Of a DNA stretch of 64,000 nucleotides, positions 47,357 through 55,893 are shown piece by piece (the first letter of the stretch is position 1; each line of letters opens with the position of its first letter). The notes under the pieces are model-generated. The model worked only from the letters and a program-made list of their open reading frames with translations, did no database searches and was not told the origin of the DNA. This DNA comes from JALZOC01 sp035758845 (GTDB lineage Bacteria > Acidobacteriota > Vicinamibacteria > Vicinamibacterales > 2-12-FULL-66-21): NCBI GenBank assembly GCA_035758845.1, contig DASTVZ010000034.1, positions 1-64,000 of the forward strand, given 5' to 3'. The translations under genes were made by a program, and so were the position numbers.

Positions 47357-48930
47357 TACTCAATCGCAGGAAACTCGATCGTGAACCGAGCGCCGCCCTC
47401 GGGGAGATTGGTCGCGTGAATTGTTCCACCGTGCTCCTGGATGATTCCGTAGGTGATCGCCAGCCCGAGGCCCGTGCCCTCACCGACTTCCTTGGTGGTA
47501 AAGAAGGGATCGAAGATGCGTGGAAGGACCTCAGGTGGAATCCCTGGTCCGGTGTCTTCGACTGTCAGCCGCACCGTCTTCCCTTCGTTTACCGGTGCGA
47601 TCCGGAACTGAATCCGTCCGGGCTTGCCGGTTCCGGCGATTGCATGTTCCGCGTTAATCAGAATATTCAGAAGCGCCTGCTGCAGAAGGAGCGCGTCCCC
47701 CGAAATCCGCGGCGTCTCTTCCTGTTGTCGGGTCACCTCGATGAGATTTCGCCGGAGCGAGGCAGCGCGACTCGCGAGCGCGCGCGCCAGCACGCGATCG
47801 AGTCGCAGCCGGTGGCGCGACATCCGCTGCGATCCCGTGAAGATCAACAGATTGCGAACAATCTTTGCCGCGCGATCCCCTTCCTGGTAAATGCGGCGAA
47901 GCGTCGGCCTCACGGGCTTTGCGGCGTCCGATGTTTCGATCAATAACTCGAGGTGCCCGAGGACACCCTGGAGCGGATTGTTCATCTCGTGGGCGATTCC
48001 CGCGACGAACTGACCGAGCGACGCCAGCTTCTCTGATTGCGCGAGCCGTCCGCGGAGAGCTTCGCGCTCGGTTTCGAGCTGCACCTGCGCGGTGATGTCG
48101 CGCGCGACCAGCACCCGGCCGGTTGGATTTCCCTCGTGATTGATGAGCGGCGTGACCGTCGCTGCGAAGATTCCGCCGAGTCGGTCGTCGGTGATTTGTC
48201 GCGTGCGCACCGATTCAGTCGATTTCGCGTCCCCCGAACGTGCGGCCGGCTCCGAAGCCGCAACCCATTGCGCAATTTCGGGGTTGACGAGCTCCGAAAG
48301 CGGCCGATCGATGACCGCCCGCCGCGAACTTCCGACCCTCGTTGCGAACGCATCGTTCATCTGGACGACCCGCGTACTGTTGTCGGTGACGACGACGAGG
48401 TCGATGAGCGAGTTGAAGGTGTCCTCGAGAAGCCGGCGCTGCTGGATCACTTCCTCGAGCAACTGCACGTTTTCGAGCGCGAACGAGAACTGTCGGCCAA
48501 AGTCGTAAATGGCATCGACGAACTGTTCGTCGTCCAGCTCGCGCGGTTTCCCTTCGACCACCACCGTCCCGAGCGCGCGACGCCAGCCCCGGAGCGGTGC
48601 GACGAGGATGCGGCCGTCGGCCGGTATCGGGGTCAGGAACTGAGGACTCTCGAGTCGCAACCCCCGTGCGGGAATCGTGTCCGAGTCGGTCAAGACGCGG
48701 GTGGCGGCCGCGGCGTATTCATGGTCGGAGGACCCGGACAGCGCAAGCTCGCGCGCGCGTCGATAGTGAATCCACACCGACAGGCGCCGCGTGCCGAAGA
48801 GATCGTTGACCTCCGTGCACAGGGATTCGAGCGCGCCACCAACACTGAGGCTGGCCGAGATGCCGCGCGAAAACCCGAGCAGCAGCTCCTGGATGCGGCG
48901 GTGCAGCGAGAGAGCAGGCTCGAGCGCCAT
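47356..48930 (-). CDS. Hybrid-input histidine kinase (GAF-PAS-HisKA-HATPase)
   Basis: A 524-residue soluble sensor kinase. Residues about 10-160 form a GAF-like domain (LSVWIHYRRARELALSGSSD), then a PAS domain (TFNSLIDLVVVTDNSTRVVQ) near 180-300. The HisKA His is in FVAGIAHEMNNPLQGVLGHL near 325. The ATPase domain has the N box QALLNILINAEHAI, the G1 box VEDTGPGIPPEVLPRIFDPF and G2 EGTGLGLAITYGIIQEHGG. The C-terminus ends FTIEFPAIE. ATG 48930 is the best start; the open frame reaches 49011. It probably signals to the downstream excisionase-type response regulator. Confidence 0.93.
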   Translation of the reverse strand: MALEPALSLHRRIQELLLGFSRGISASLSVGGALESLCTEVNDLFGTRRLSVWIHYRRARELALSGSSDHEYAAAATRVLTDSDTIPARGLRLESPQFLTPIPADGRILVAPLRGWRRALGTVVVEGKPRELDDEQFVDAIYDFGRQFSFALENVQLLEEVIQQRRLLEDTFNSLIDLVVVTDNSTRVVQMNDAFATRVGSSRRAVIDRPLSELVNPEIAQWVAASEPAARSGDAKSTESVRTRQITDDRLGGIFAATVTPLINHEGNPTGRVLVARDITAQVQLETEREALRGRLAQSEKLASLGQFVAGIAHEMNNPLQGVLGHLELLIETSDAAKPVRPTLRRIYQEGDRAAKIVRNLLIFTGSQRMSRHRLRLDRVLARALASRAASLRRNLIEVTRQQEETPRISGDALLLQQALLNILINAEHAIAGTGKPGRIQFRIAPVNEGKTVRLTVEDTGPGIPPEVLPRIFDPFFTTKEVGEGTGLGLAITYGIIQEHGGTIHATNLPEGGARFTIEFPAIE

Positions 48931-49211
48931 GAAATGGAGGGGTCGGCCGCATTCTAAGCTAGATCCGGGGGGCTGCGCCCTCGCGGACCCCCTACGCCGT
49001 TCCGCCTCCACGCGGAGCGCTACGGCGAGACCTCGCCGGAGCTGGGCGCAGGCGAGCGCTCGCGGCGCCCCCGATGCCCCGCTCCGCTCCGGCGGCCGCG
49101 CCTGACGCTTGAGCGCAAAAGGTAAAATGGACGTCCGACTGCGCCCGGCCTTCTAGCGTCTAAATCTTCGAACGGCGGGCGACAACAGCGTTCCGACCGG
49201 TCTTCGAGGGC
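48931..49211. other. GC-rich gap between divergent kinase and sigma-factor genes
   Basis: No gene is seen. Most of it is a GC-rich segment with several overlapping short palindromes (for example GGGGGCTGCGCCCTCGCGG, GCTCCGCTCC). Towards the sigma gene a TAAAAT box (49121-49126) resembles a -10 element, but its upstream -35 box is weak. Confidence 0.4.
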
Positions 49212-49793
49212 ATGCCGTCCACAGATGAAGAGCTGGTCGCCCGCTCAATGGGGGGCGATCTCGATAGCTTCAACCAGCTCGTCCTGCGCTGGGAACGGCC
49301 GATTTATGCCTTGGCTTACCGGGTCATCGGCCGGGAAGAGGATGCAAGGGACGTTGCCCAGGAAACGTTCCTGCGGGCCTTCCGGGCGCTCAAAGGTTTC
49401 AAAGGACAGGCGAAGTTTTCGTCATGGCTCTACCGGATCACGTTGAATCTCTGCCGCGACTGGATACGTCGCGAGCGGCGCACTCCGCTGGTTCAGGCTC
49501 CCGAAGGCGTCGATGTCATCGAACTGGCCGGCGAGGAAACACCATCAGAAACAGTCGAGGAGCTGGTTTCGCGCCACGAGTTAGGACGTGCTGTGGCTAA
49601 GGCAATGTCCCAGTTGCCGGAGGAACAGCGGACGGCAATCATCCTCAAGGAGTACCACGGGCTGACGTTCCAGGAGATTGCCGATCTTCTCGATTGCCCG
49701 TTGAGTACTGTAAAAACCCGTCTGTACCAGGGGCTGACTGTGCTACGAAAGCAGCTCCGCGAAGCAGGCGTGGAGAGCACGTTTGGTAAATGA
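49212..49793 (+). CDS. RNA polymerase sigma factor, ECF type
   Basis: A 193-residue ECF sigma factor. Region 2 has REEDARDVAQETFLRAFRAL near residues 50-69, followed by FSSWLYRITLNLCRDWIRRE. Region 4 has LTFQEIADLLDCPLSTVKTR near 153-172. It is followed by a zinc-finger anti-sigma gene overlapping by four bases (ATGA), the usual arrangement of an extracytoplasmic stress response. It is thus a SigE/SigW-like system of unknown signal. Confidence 0.94.
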   Translation: MPSTDEELVARSMGGDLDSFNQLVLRWERPIYALAYRVIGREEDARDVAQETFLRAFRALKGFKGQAKFSSWLYRITLNLCRDWIRRERRTPLVQAPEGVDVIELAGEETPSETVEELVSRHELGRAVAKAMSQLPEEQRTAIILKEYHGLTFQEIADLLDCPLSTVKTRLYQGLTVLRKQLREAGVESTFGK

Positions 49794-50545
49794 CCGGGTG
49801 CACCCCGGCGGGGCGAATAGATATGTGCGATAGCAAGGAATTGCTCGTTTCGTTTCTCTATGACGAGATCGATCCGGTTGCGAAGAGAGACTTTCAGAAG
49901 CATCTGTCGACGTGCGTCGAATGCCGCGACGAGCTCGCAGAACTTGGCGCCACGCGCGCACAGATTGCGACGTGGACGCCGCCGGATGCCGACCTGGGGT
50001 TTCGCATAATCCGCGAGGCGGAATCCCCGAAGCGTCGATGGTTCCAATGGTCACCGGCGTGGGGGTTCGCGGCGGCCGCCGTTGTGCTCCTGTCGATCAG
50101 TGCCGCAATCGCCAATCTGCATATCAGTTACGGCAGCGAGGGGCTGACCGTGCGTACTGGATGGAATCACGCCACTGAGACCCAGCCGGGTGTCACGGCG
50201 GTGGATTGGAAGGCGAAGGCGCAGGAACTCGATCGCCGGGTTCTCGATCTCGAGCAGGCACAGTCGCAGCAGTCCGTTGTTCGGACCGCATCCGCATCCG
50301 ATCTCAGCGAGCAGCGCGTGCGGGAGATCGTCGGTCAGAGCGAGACGCGCCAGCAACGCCTGGTGTCGGCTCGCCTCGCCGAGATGATGCGCGAGTACGA
50401 TGCGCAGCGCCGGCTCGATCTCGTCTCGATCGGTCAGGGGATGACCCGTCTGCAGAACTCCAGCGGCGCGGACCTGAAGCAAACCAAGGATCTGCTCCAG
50501 AGGTACTTGGTTCGGACGGCATTGGAAGAGAAGGAAGAGAAGTAG
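49790..50545 (+). CDS. Anti-sigma factor with zinc-finger (ZAS) domain
   Basis: A 251-residue membrane protein. Residues 12-50 form the anti-sigma zinc finger, with the HxxxCxxC motif in FQKHLSTCVECRDELAELG. A single membrane segment follows (about residues 85-105, WGFAAAAVVLLSISAAIANL), then a periplasmic domain with a long coiled coil (QELDRRVLDLEQAQSQQ and so on). It should hold the sigma factor encoded just upstream until a signal triggers release. The ATG overlaps the sigma stop. The very long coiled-coil sensor part and the third exported gene behind it may be the signal-receiving complex (inference). Confidence 0.9.
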   Translation: MTGCTPAGRIDMCDSKELLVSFLYDEIDPVAKRDFQKHLSTCVECRDELAELGATRAQIATWTPPDADLGFRIIREAESPKRRWFQWSPAWGFAAAAVVLLSISAAIANLHISYGSEGLTVRTGWNHATETQPGVTAVDWKAKAQELDRRVLDLEQAQSQQSVVRTASASDLSEQRVREIVGQSETRQQRLVSARLAEMMREYDAQRRLDLVSIGQGMTRLQNSSGADLKQTKDLLQRYLVRTALEEKEEK

Positions 50546-50564
50546 TCGCCAGGTGAGGTGGGCC

Positions 50565-51311
50565 GTGAAGCGAGCGATCGCGATTGCGATGTTGACGATA
50601 GCGGTAATGACAATTCCAGCCCTGTTGGCGGCGCAGACGCCGGTTCAGCCAGGGCCCGAGCAGATGCGTCGCCACGAACAGATCAACCTGTTCGAAGGCA
50701 CGCTCGAGAAAGCCGTGACGAACGCCGCGCGTCACGTCGCCAAGGACGTTCAGTCGCGTACCAGCAACGCGAATTTCTTCACCGGGGATGCACGCGCCAA
50801 GGGATTCATTCTCGATGGCTATGGCGTGTTCGTCTACGTCGAGATCCCGGCGCTCGATCTCTCGCTCACCCTGATGAACTACCAGCTCGAACAAAACTTG
50901 GACCGCCTCGAGCGCGATGCACAGCGCAAGGCGGAAGCGGATACCGCGAAGGGCGAAGCGAGTCCGGTGAGTAATCGACCACCCGAGGTGAAGCCCGAAT
51001 CACCACCAGTGATTCCGAAGACCAATCGCGAACTGCTGCAGTCGGTGATGGACACGGGGCAGAACTATCGTAACGAGGTCAAGCTCGCGCTTACTGATGC
51101 CATGCTCGACTTCACCAAGAATCTCGAACTCAAGCCGGACGAGTGGCTGTCAGTGGCCGCGCGTGGGAGTGACGGGGCGCTGACGCCGGGCGAAATCCTT
51201 CAGTTGACGACCGTCGTCCTTCGCATCAAGGGCAGCGATCTCTCGGACTATCTCGCGGGGCGGCTCACGCGGGAGGAAGCTCGGGCGAAGGTCGAGGTTC
51301 GCCAGTTCTAG
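50565..51311 (+). CDS. Exported protein, third gene of the sigma/anti-sigma operon
   Basis: About 248 residues with a signal peptide (VKRAIAIAMLTIAVMTIPAL, cleavage near LAA-QTP). Not recognised. The mature protein has two parts: residues about 40-110 (LFEGTLEKAVTNAARHVAKD, GYGVFVYVEIPALDLSLTLM) and a C-terminal helical part after a proline-rich linker (RLTREEARAKVEVRQF at the end). The GTG at 50565 follows AGGTGAGG by six bases; an in-frame GTG at 50553 lacks such a site. It follows the anti-sigma gene by 19 bases and is presumably a periplasmic partner or target. Confidence 0.78.
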   Translation: MKRAIAIAMLTIAVMTIPALLAAQTPVQPGPEQMRRHEQINLFEGTLEKAVTNAARHVAKDVQSRTSNANFFTGDARAKGFILDGYGVFVYVEIPALDLSLTLMNYQLEQNLDRLERDAQRKAEADTAKGEASPVSNRPPEVKPESPPVIPKTNRELLQSVMDTGQNYRNEVKLALTDAMLDFTKNLELKPDEWLSVAARGSDGALTPGEILQLTTVVLRIKGSDLSDYLAGRLTREEARAKVEVRQF

Positions 51312-51636
51312 GCCACGGAACAACATGGATGAACCCGGGCCACGGAAAACACGGATGAACCCGGGCCACGGAAAAAACACGGATGAACACGGGCCACGGA
51401 AAAACACGGATGAACACGGAAGGCACCGGTCGTTGACGTGTTAGTGCATGGGCTTCCGTTTCCGTGTGGTTCCGTGGTTGATCCGTTCCGTGTTGTTCCG
51501 TGTGCCTCCGTGGTTTGATCCTTTCCGTGTTGTTCCGTGTGCTTCCGTGGTTGATCCTTTCCGTGTTGTTCCGTGTGCTTCCGTGGCTGATCCGTTCCGT
51601 GTTGTTCTGCGTGCTTCCGTGGCTTAGAATCGCCCG
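51312..51636. repeat. CACGGA stutter array, inverted halves
   Basis: This 325-base gap has no gene. The first part has four copies of CCACGGAAAACACGGATGAA-type units, and the second, after about 40 bases, has many copies of TTCCGTGTTGTTCCGTG- and CTTCCGTGG-type units, which are the reverse complement of the same word. The two halves could fold into a long imperfect hairpin. Spacers are not uniform, so it is not a CRISPR. Shorter related words are at 13.79 and 58.65 kb. Confidence 0.8.
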
Positions 51637-52116
51637 ATGATTCGCCGGACGACGGTCGTCGCGTTTGTGGTGCTCGCCTCAGTGGCATCCGCTTGCGGTC
51701 CGCAGGTCGATCTGAAGCAGGCCATTCAAGTGACGGATGTGTCATCAGGCTGGTTCGACGCCGGCATTCAGAACGGCAAGAACAAGCTGGTCCCGACTGT
51801 CACATTCAAGCTCAAGAAGAATCCCGAAGTTAGACTCTCATCTATTTCGCTCAACCTGACATTCAAATTCGTCGGCTCGGAAGATCACGCCGACGACGTG
51901 TACCTGCAAAGTGTGCCGTTCGACGGAAACGAGACCCGGCCGATCGTCGTCCGAACCCAGTGGGGTTACACGGGCGATCCTCCGCAGACCCGCGCGGAAA
52001 TGCTGAAGCACAGCCAGTTCCGCGACATGGAAGCACAGATTTTCGCCAAGCAGAGTTCATCACAGTGGGTTGAGCTGCAGCGCGCGCCGATTGCGCGGCA
52101 GCTGCTGACGCAGTAG
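51637..52116 (+). CDS. Lipoprotein of unknown function
   Basis: A 159-residue predicted lipoprotein: signal peptide TVVAFVVLASVASAC with a lipobox cysteine near residue 20. The mature part is beta-rich (KLVPTVTFKLKKNPEVRLSS, ISLNLTFKFVG) and may be a small immunoglobulin-like domain, but no family is recognised. It ends five bases before the APC permease gene and is probably co-transcribed with it. Confidence 0.78.
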   Translation: MIRRTTVVAFVVLASVASACGPQVDLKQAIQVTDVSSGWFDAGIQNGKNKLVPTVTFKLKKNPEVRLSSISLNLTFKFVGSEDHADDVYLQSVPFDGNETRPIVVRTQWGYTGDPPQTRAEMLKHSQFRDMEAQIFAKQSSSQWVELQRAPIARQLLTQ

Positions 52117-52121
52117 CCCAC

Positions 52122-53516
52122 GTGTCGCGCAACTTTCAGGTTCCCACTACCGCGGCGACCCCTTCATCGCTCGATCGACGACTCGGTCCGATCGATGCCG
52201 CGGCGATCGTCGTCTCGAACGTCATCGGCGGCGGCATTTTTTTTGTGCCGATCATCGTGGCGCAGATGGTCCCGACCGCAGGAGCCATTCTCTGGGTGTG
52301 GCTCGTCGGCGGCGCACTCGCGTTCGCCGGCGCGATGGCGTATGCCGAACTGTCGGCGCTGCGGCCGCGTGCCGGCGGCGAATATGTTTACCTCCGCGAA
52401 GCGTTCGGGCCGCTCGCCGCGTTCCTGACCGGATGGACGTCATTCGTAGCCGGTTTCTCCGGGGCGATAGCCGCCAGTGCATTGGCCGTTGCCGACTACA
52501 TTGGCCGCTTCGTTCCGCCGGCAGCGGATGCGACACCGATCTTCACGGTGCCGTTGCCATTCGTTCCGCTCATCGTCTCGCGCAAAGCGCTGGTCGCGCT
52601 GGTGCCGATTGCGGTGCTGTCGTTCATCCACATTCGCGGCCTGGGGCCCGGACGTATCGTGCAGAATGCGCTGGCTGGTTTGAAAGCGGGCGCGCTCGCG
52701 CTGATCATCGCACTCGGATTCATGATGGCGTCCGGCAGCTCCGGCCCCAATACGGCCGCAACGGGGATCCCAGTCTCCGGCATGCTGCTCGCGCTGGTCC
52801 CGATCATGTTTACGTACTCGGGATGGAATGCGGCCGTCTACGTCGCGGAAGAAGTGCGTAACCCCGGGCGCAACGTTCCACTCGCGCTCGGTCTCGGTAC
52901 GGCGACGGTGATCGTGATCTACATGGCACTGAACGCGCTGTATCTGCACGTCCTTGGTGCCGCGCAGCTTGCTGCCTTGCCCGGGCGATTGCTGGACGTC
53001 GTCGGCGAGCGACTGTTCGGAGTGGCGGCGGCGAATGCGATCGCCGTGTTCACAATCGTCAGCCTGAGCGCGAGTATCAGCGCCATGACGCTTGCCGGTC
53101 CGAGGGTGTATTACGCGATGGCGCAAGACGGATTGTTCCTCGAAGCCGCGTCGCGCGTGCATCCGCGGTTTCATACACCGGCAGTTGCGATCGTGGCGCA
53201 ATCGCTGTGGACGGTCGTGCTCGTCTTGTGCGGCACATTGTCGCAATTGGTCAGTTACACCGGTTTTGCGGTGATCCTGTTTGCGGGGATCTCGGTCGCA
53301 TCGCTGTTCGTTCTACGCAGGCGCAATCCTCACGCGCCTCGTCCCTTCCTCGCTTGGGGGTACCCGTGGGCGCCGGCAATCTTCGTACTCGCGTGTAGTG
53401 CGATGGTGGTCAACGAAATGATCCGCAATGGGGCGACCGCGATTGCGGGGGTCGCTGTGATCGCCGCCGGCATTCCCGTGTACTTTCTTTTCCAGGCGCG
53501 AAATCGAGTTGACTAG
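52122..53516 (+). CDS. APC superfamily amino-acid permease
   Basis: A 464-residue membrane protein with about twelve hydrophobic segments. The first helix carries VVSNVIGGGIFFVPIIVAQM near residue 31, the glycine-rich binding motif; later signatures are RPRAGGEYVYLREAFGPLAA near 82, PIMFTYSGWNAAVYVAEEVR near 226 and GPRVYYAMAQDGLFLE near 326, which place it with LAT/YfnA-like members. It should carry amino acids, with exchange or proton coupling. GTG 52122 is the start. A second APC permease lies at 13.9-15.4 kb, only moderately similar. Confidence 0.88.
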   Translation: MSRNFQVPTTAATPSSLDRRLGPIDAAAIVVSNVIGGGIFFVPIIVAQMVPTAGAILWVWLVGGALAFAGAMAYAELSALRPRAGGEYVYLREAFGPLAAFLTGWTSFVAGFSGAIAASALAVADYIGRFVPPAADATPIFTVPLPFVPLIVSRKALVALVPIAVLSFIHIRGLGPGRIVQNALAGLKAGALALIIALGFMMASGSSGPNTAATGIPVSGMLLALVPIMFTYSGWNAAVYVAEEVRNPGRNVPLALGLGTATVIVIYMALNALYLHVLGAAQLAALPGRLLDVVGERLFGVAAANAIAVFTIVSLSASISAMTLAGPRVYYAMAQDGLFLEAASRVHPRFHTPAVAIVAQSLWTVVLVLCGTLSQLVSYTGFAVILFAGISVASLFVLRRRNPHAPRPFLAWGYPWAPAIFVLACSAMVVNEMIRNGATAIAGVAVIAAGIPVYFLFQARNRVD

Positions 53517-53634
53517 GGCATCCTGAATCACTCATCAGGAATCATTGAATCGCCGAATTATTGCGGCGTCGCACATCAACAAGTTCGCGACGCGGCGATT
53601 TCGCGATTCAGTGATTTGATGAGTGAATCGGGAT
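53517..53634. other. Gap between convergent genes with imperfect long inverted repeat
   Basis: No gene. Arms built on AATCACTCATCA (53527-53538) and TGATGAGTGAATC (near 53616-53628), with more short complementary words (GAATCGCC/GGCGATT) inside, could fold into a long imperfect stem between the APC permease and the small membrane protein, perhaps as a bidirectional terminator. Confidence 0.45.
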
Positions 53635-54009
53635 TCACAATTTGCCGGGTCGCTCAACCAACAACCCGTAGAGCGTGACGAGCGCGAGCGCGCCGTCTGA
53701 AGCAGCGAAAAGAAGAAACGATGCCGGCGAGCCGCGAACAAAGTAATCGACGACGAAGGCGACCGCGCCCGCGCCTTTCAGGAACGGGCCCATCACCCAA
53801 AGATATCCGCGATACCGCACCGGATCCTTGCAGGGCAGGTAGTAGCCGATTCCGACCGCGAGGAGAAAGAGCGCGTTGAGATCTGAGAAAATCCGCGGAC
53901 TTGCCGGAGGAACACCGAACGCCGAGGCGAGCCAGTCCGGCAGACAAAGTAAAAGGGCCCCTACGATTCCATCGTAGAGGCCCGAGATCGCTGCAATACG
54001 GGAGAGCAC
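53635..54009 (-). CDS. Small four-helix integral membrane protein
   Basis: A 124-residue protein with about four hydrophobic segments (ISGLYDGIVGALLLCLPDWL; LNALFLLAVGIGYYLP; GYLWVMGPFLKGAGAVAFVV; FLLFAASDGALALVTLYGLL). Not recognised as a named family; the layout is like small conserved bacterial membrane proteins of unknown function. It follows the PEGA-domain gene by four bases in the same direction and is likely co-transcribed. Confidence 0.78.
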   Translation of the reverse strand: MLSRIAAISGLYDGIVGALLLCLPDWLASAFGVPPASPRIFSDLNALFLLAVGIGYYLPCKDPVRYRGYLWVMGPFLKGAGAVAFVVDYFVRGSPASFLLFAASDGALALVTLYGLLVERPGKL

Positions 54010-54013
54010 AAAG

Positions 54014-55063
54014 CTACTTGCGCTTCATGTCTCCCTTGTAGGTAATCGTGTCGCCGGGTGTGACGACGACGTCAAACTCGGTCGACTCGTACCCGTCGGC
54101 CTTCAGCTCTACGCGGTGCGGGCCGGCATCCACATTCAGCTTCTGGAAAACTCCGTCGAAGCTGTCGACCACGCCGACATAGTACCCATCGATATAGACC
54201 TGCGCGTCGGCCGGTTTGATCTTCAGGCGAAGCGATCCCGCGCCCTGATAGCGCTGGACGTAACTGCCTCCGCCCGACGAGCCGCCACTACCGCCGTAGT
54301 AACTGGGATCCGCGATCCCGCCGAACAAATAGGGGTCGTAAGAAAAGTAACCGAGTCCGTACCCGTATCCCCACGGATTCCAGTAACCGTATCCACGGTA
54401 GTACGGGCTGTAGTAGTACGAGTAGAACGGATCGTAGACGAACCCGTAGCCATACCCAGGATAGTAGGGATAGTACGGGTAGGACGGATAGTAGCCGCCA
54501 CCCGAGTACGGCGGCGATGTGCGCTCAGTCGCGGTTCCCGTCTGGTTGCGATCGCCGCGTGGACGGCTGTTCGCCGGGACCGCACGAGTGTGCCCCTGCG
54601 ACGGCTGGTTGTCCGAACCTGAACTCGCATGGGTCGCGCTCGTGTTGCCCGACGCCCCGCCGCCGGACTCGCCGCGAGGAACCGCGCGGCCGCTCGATTC
54701 GGCGCCGCTGGGTCTGGAGCGCTGATCGCGCGCTTCCAATCGATCCGCGCGATCGGGTCTGACGGGCGCACGTGGGGCGAATACTCTGGACGAACCTGGA
54801 TCCATCCAGGAGGACGGAGCAGTCGCTGGATTCGATGCTGAACCGTTGTTCGCCGCGCCCGGGGAAGATGAGTTTGCGCCTGACGGCGAGGCTGTCGATT
54901 CACCGCCGCGCGCGACGGCCGAACCGACGGTTTCGCCGTTCGAGGGACGCGATGCCGGCTCGCTCTCGCGGGGACGACCGCGTTCATCCTGCGCCCACGC
55001 CGACGACAGGCTCAGCGTCATTGCTGCGGCCGCGAGCCCGACTGAAAATTCTTGGAACTTCAT
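54014..55063 (-). CDS. Exported PEGA-domain protein with tyrosine/glycine-rich region
   Basis: A 349-residue exported protein. After a signal peptide (LAAAAMTLSLSSAWA, cleavage near AQD) there is a long disordered region rich in Ser, Arg and Pro (residues about 20-165). A Tyr/Gly-rich segment of about 80 residues follows (YYPSYPYYPYYPGYGYG, then YSYYYSPYYRGYGYW and so on). The C-terminus is a PEGA domain (LRLKIKPADAQVYIDGYYVG, VELKADGYEST) of about 75 residues, a beta-sandwich common in surface proteins. ATG 55063 is preferred. Role unknown; binding at the cell surface is possible. Confidence 0.85.
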   Translation of the reverse strand: MKFQEFSVGLAAAAMTLSLSSAWAQDERGRPRESEPASRPSNGETVGSAVARGGESTASPSGANSSSPGAANNGSASNPATAPSSWMDPGSSRVFAPRAPVRPDRADRLEARDQRSRPSGAESSGRAVPRGESGGGASGNTSATHASSGSDNQPSQGHTRAVPANSRPRGDRNQTGTATERTSPPYSGGGYYPSYPYYPYYPGYGYGFVYDPFYSYYYSPYYRGYGYWNPWGYGYGLGYFSYDPYLFGGIADPSYYGGSGGSSGGGSYVQRYQGAGSLRLKIKPADAQVYIDGYYVGVVDSFDGVFQKLNVDAGPHRVELKADGYESTEFDVVVTPGDTITYKGDMKRK

Positions 55064-55331
55064 ACAAGCTCCTCGTAGAGACCTAGCCTGCAAGAGAGCA
55101 ACGGTCCTGCCAGACGTCCACCCACACCTTTTGCTAGGCTTTCTCTATCTTACTCCGTTCGTTCGCCACAGATCTGTCACATTTCGCGAGCAGTATGGTT
55201 CGGAATGGGTGACACACCAAAGACCGAACAAAACGGCGCCCCGCGTCGCTGGCAGCCATCGCTCATGTGTCACGCGAAGGCTGTCTCGCCGAAGCGGCGA
55301 AAGCCGCGGAGGCGGATGATAGACTCCAAGG
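55064..55331. other. Divergent gap between PEGA and hslV genes
   Basis: No gene or clear promoter pair is seen in 268 bases. A TAGACT box (55320-55325) is a weak -10 candidate ahead of hslV. Confidence 0.4.
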
Positions 55332-55859
55332 ATGCTCCATGCGACAACGGTCCTGGCCGTGCGGCAGGGCGGTCAGACCGTGATGGCGAGCGATGGGCAA
55401 GTGACCTTTGGCGATACGGTCGTCAAGCAGTCGGCGCGGAAGATTCGCAAGCTGTATAACGACAAGATTCTGGCCGGCTTCGCCGGCTCGGCGGCAGATT
55501 CGTTTGCCCTGTTTTCGCGCTTCGAGGCCAAGCTCGAACAGTATCGCGGGAACCTGGAGCGCTCGGCGGTTGAACTGGCGAAGGACTGGCGAACCGACCG
55601 GTTCCTCCGTCGTCTTGAAGCCATGTTAATCGTCATGGATGCGCGAATGACGTTCCTGCTCTCCGGCAACGGCGATCTCATCGAACCCGACGACGGGATC
55701 ATTGCCATCGGATCGGGGGGAGCCTATGCGCTCGCTGCCGCCAAGGCGCTCGCGCGCCATACGACGCTCGACGCGCGGACGATTGCCGCACAAGCGATGG
55801 ACATCGCCGCTGCCATCTGCATCTATACGAACGCGACGATCACCATCGAGGAACTGTAG
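55332..55859 (+). CDS. hslV: ATP-dependent protease subunit HslV
   Basis: A 175-residue HslV, the proteasome-like peptidase that partners HslU. Maturation at MLHA-TTVLAVR exposes the catalytic N-terminal threonine; GQVTFGDTVVKQSARKIRKL near residue 22 and FAGSAADSFALFSRFEAKL are characteristic. GSGGAYALAAAKAL near 127 lines the active site. It is followed after 34 bases by hslU in the same direction. Confidence 0.97.
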   Translation: MLHATTVLAVRQGGQTVMASDGQVTFGDTVVKQSARKIRKLYNDKILAGFAGSAADSFALFSRFEAKLEQYRGNLERSAVELAKDWRTDRFLRRLEAMLIVMDARMTFLLSGNGDLIEPDDGIIAIGSGGAYALAAAKALARHTTLDARTIAAQAMDIAAAICIYTNATITIEEL

Positions 55860-55893
55860 ATCGTCCAGCGCCGACATCACGTAAGTACGCTCA

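Noticed and set aside
51312..51636. CRISPR array
   Set aside because: Units vary in length, spacers are not unique or uniform, both orientations are mixed and no cas genes are present.
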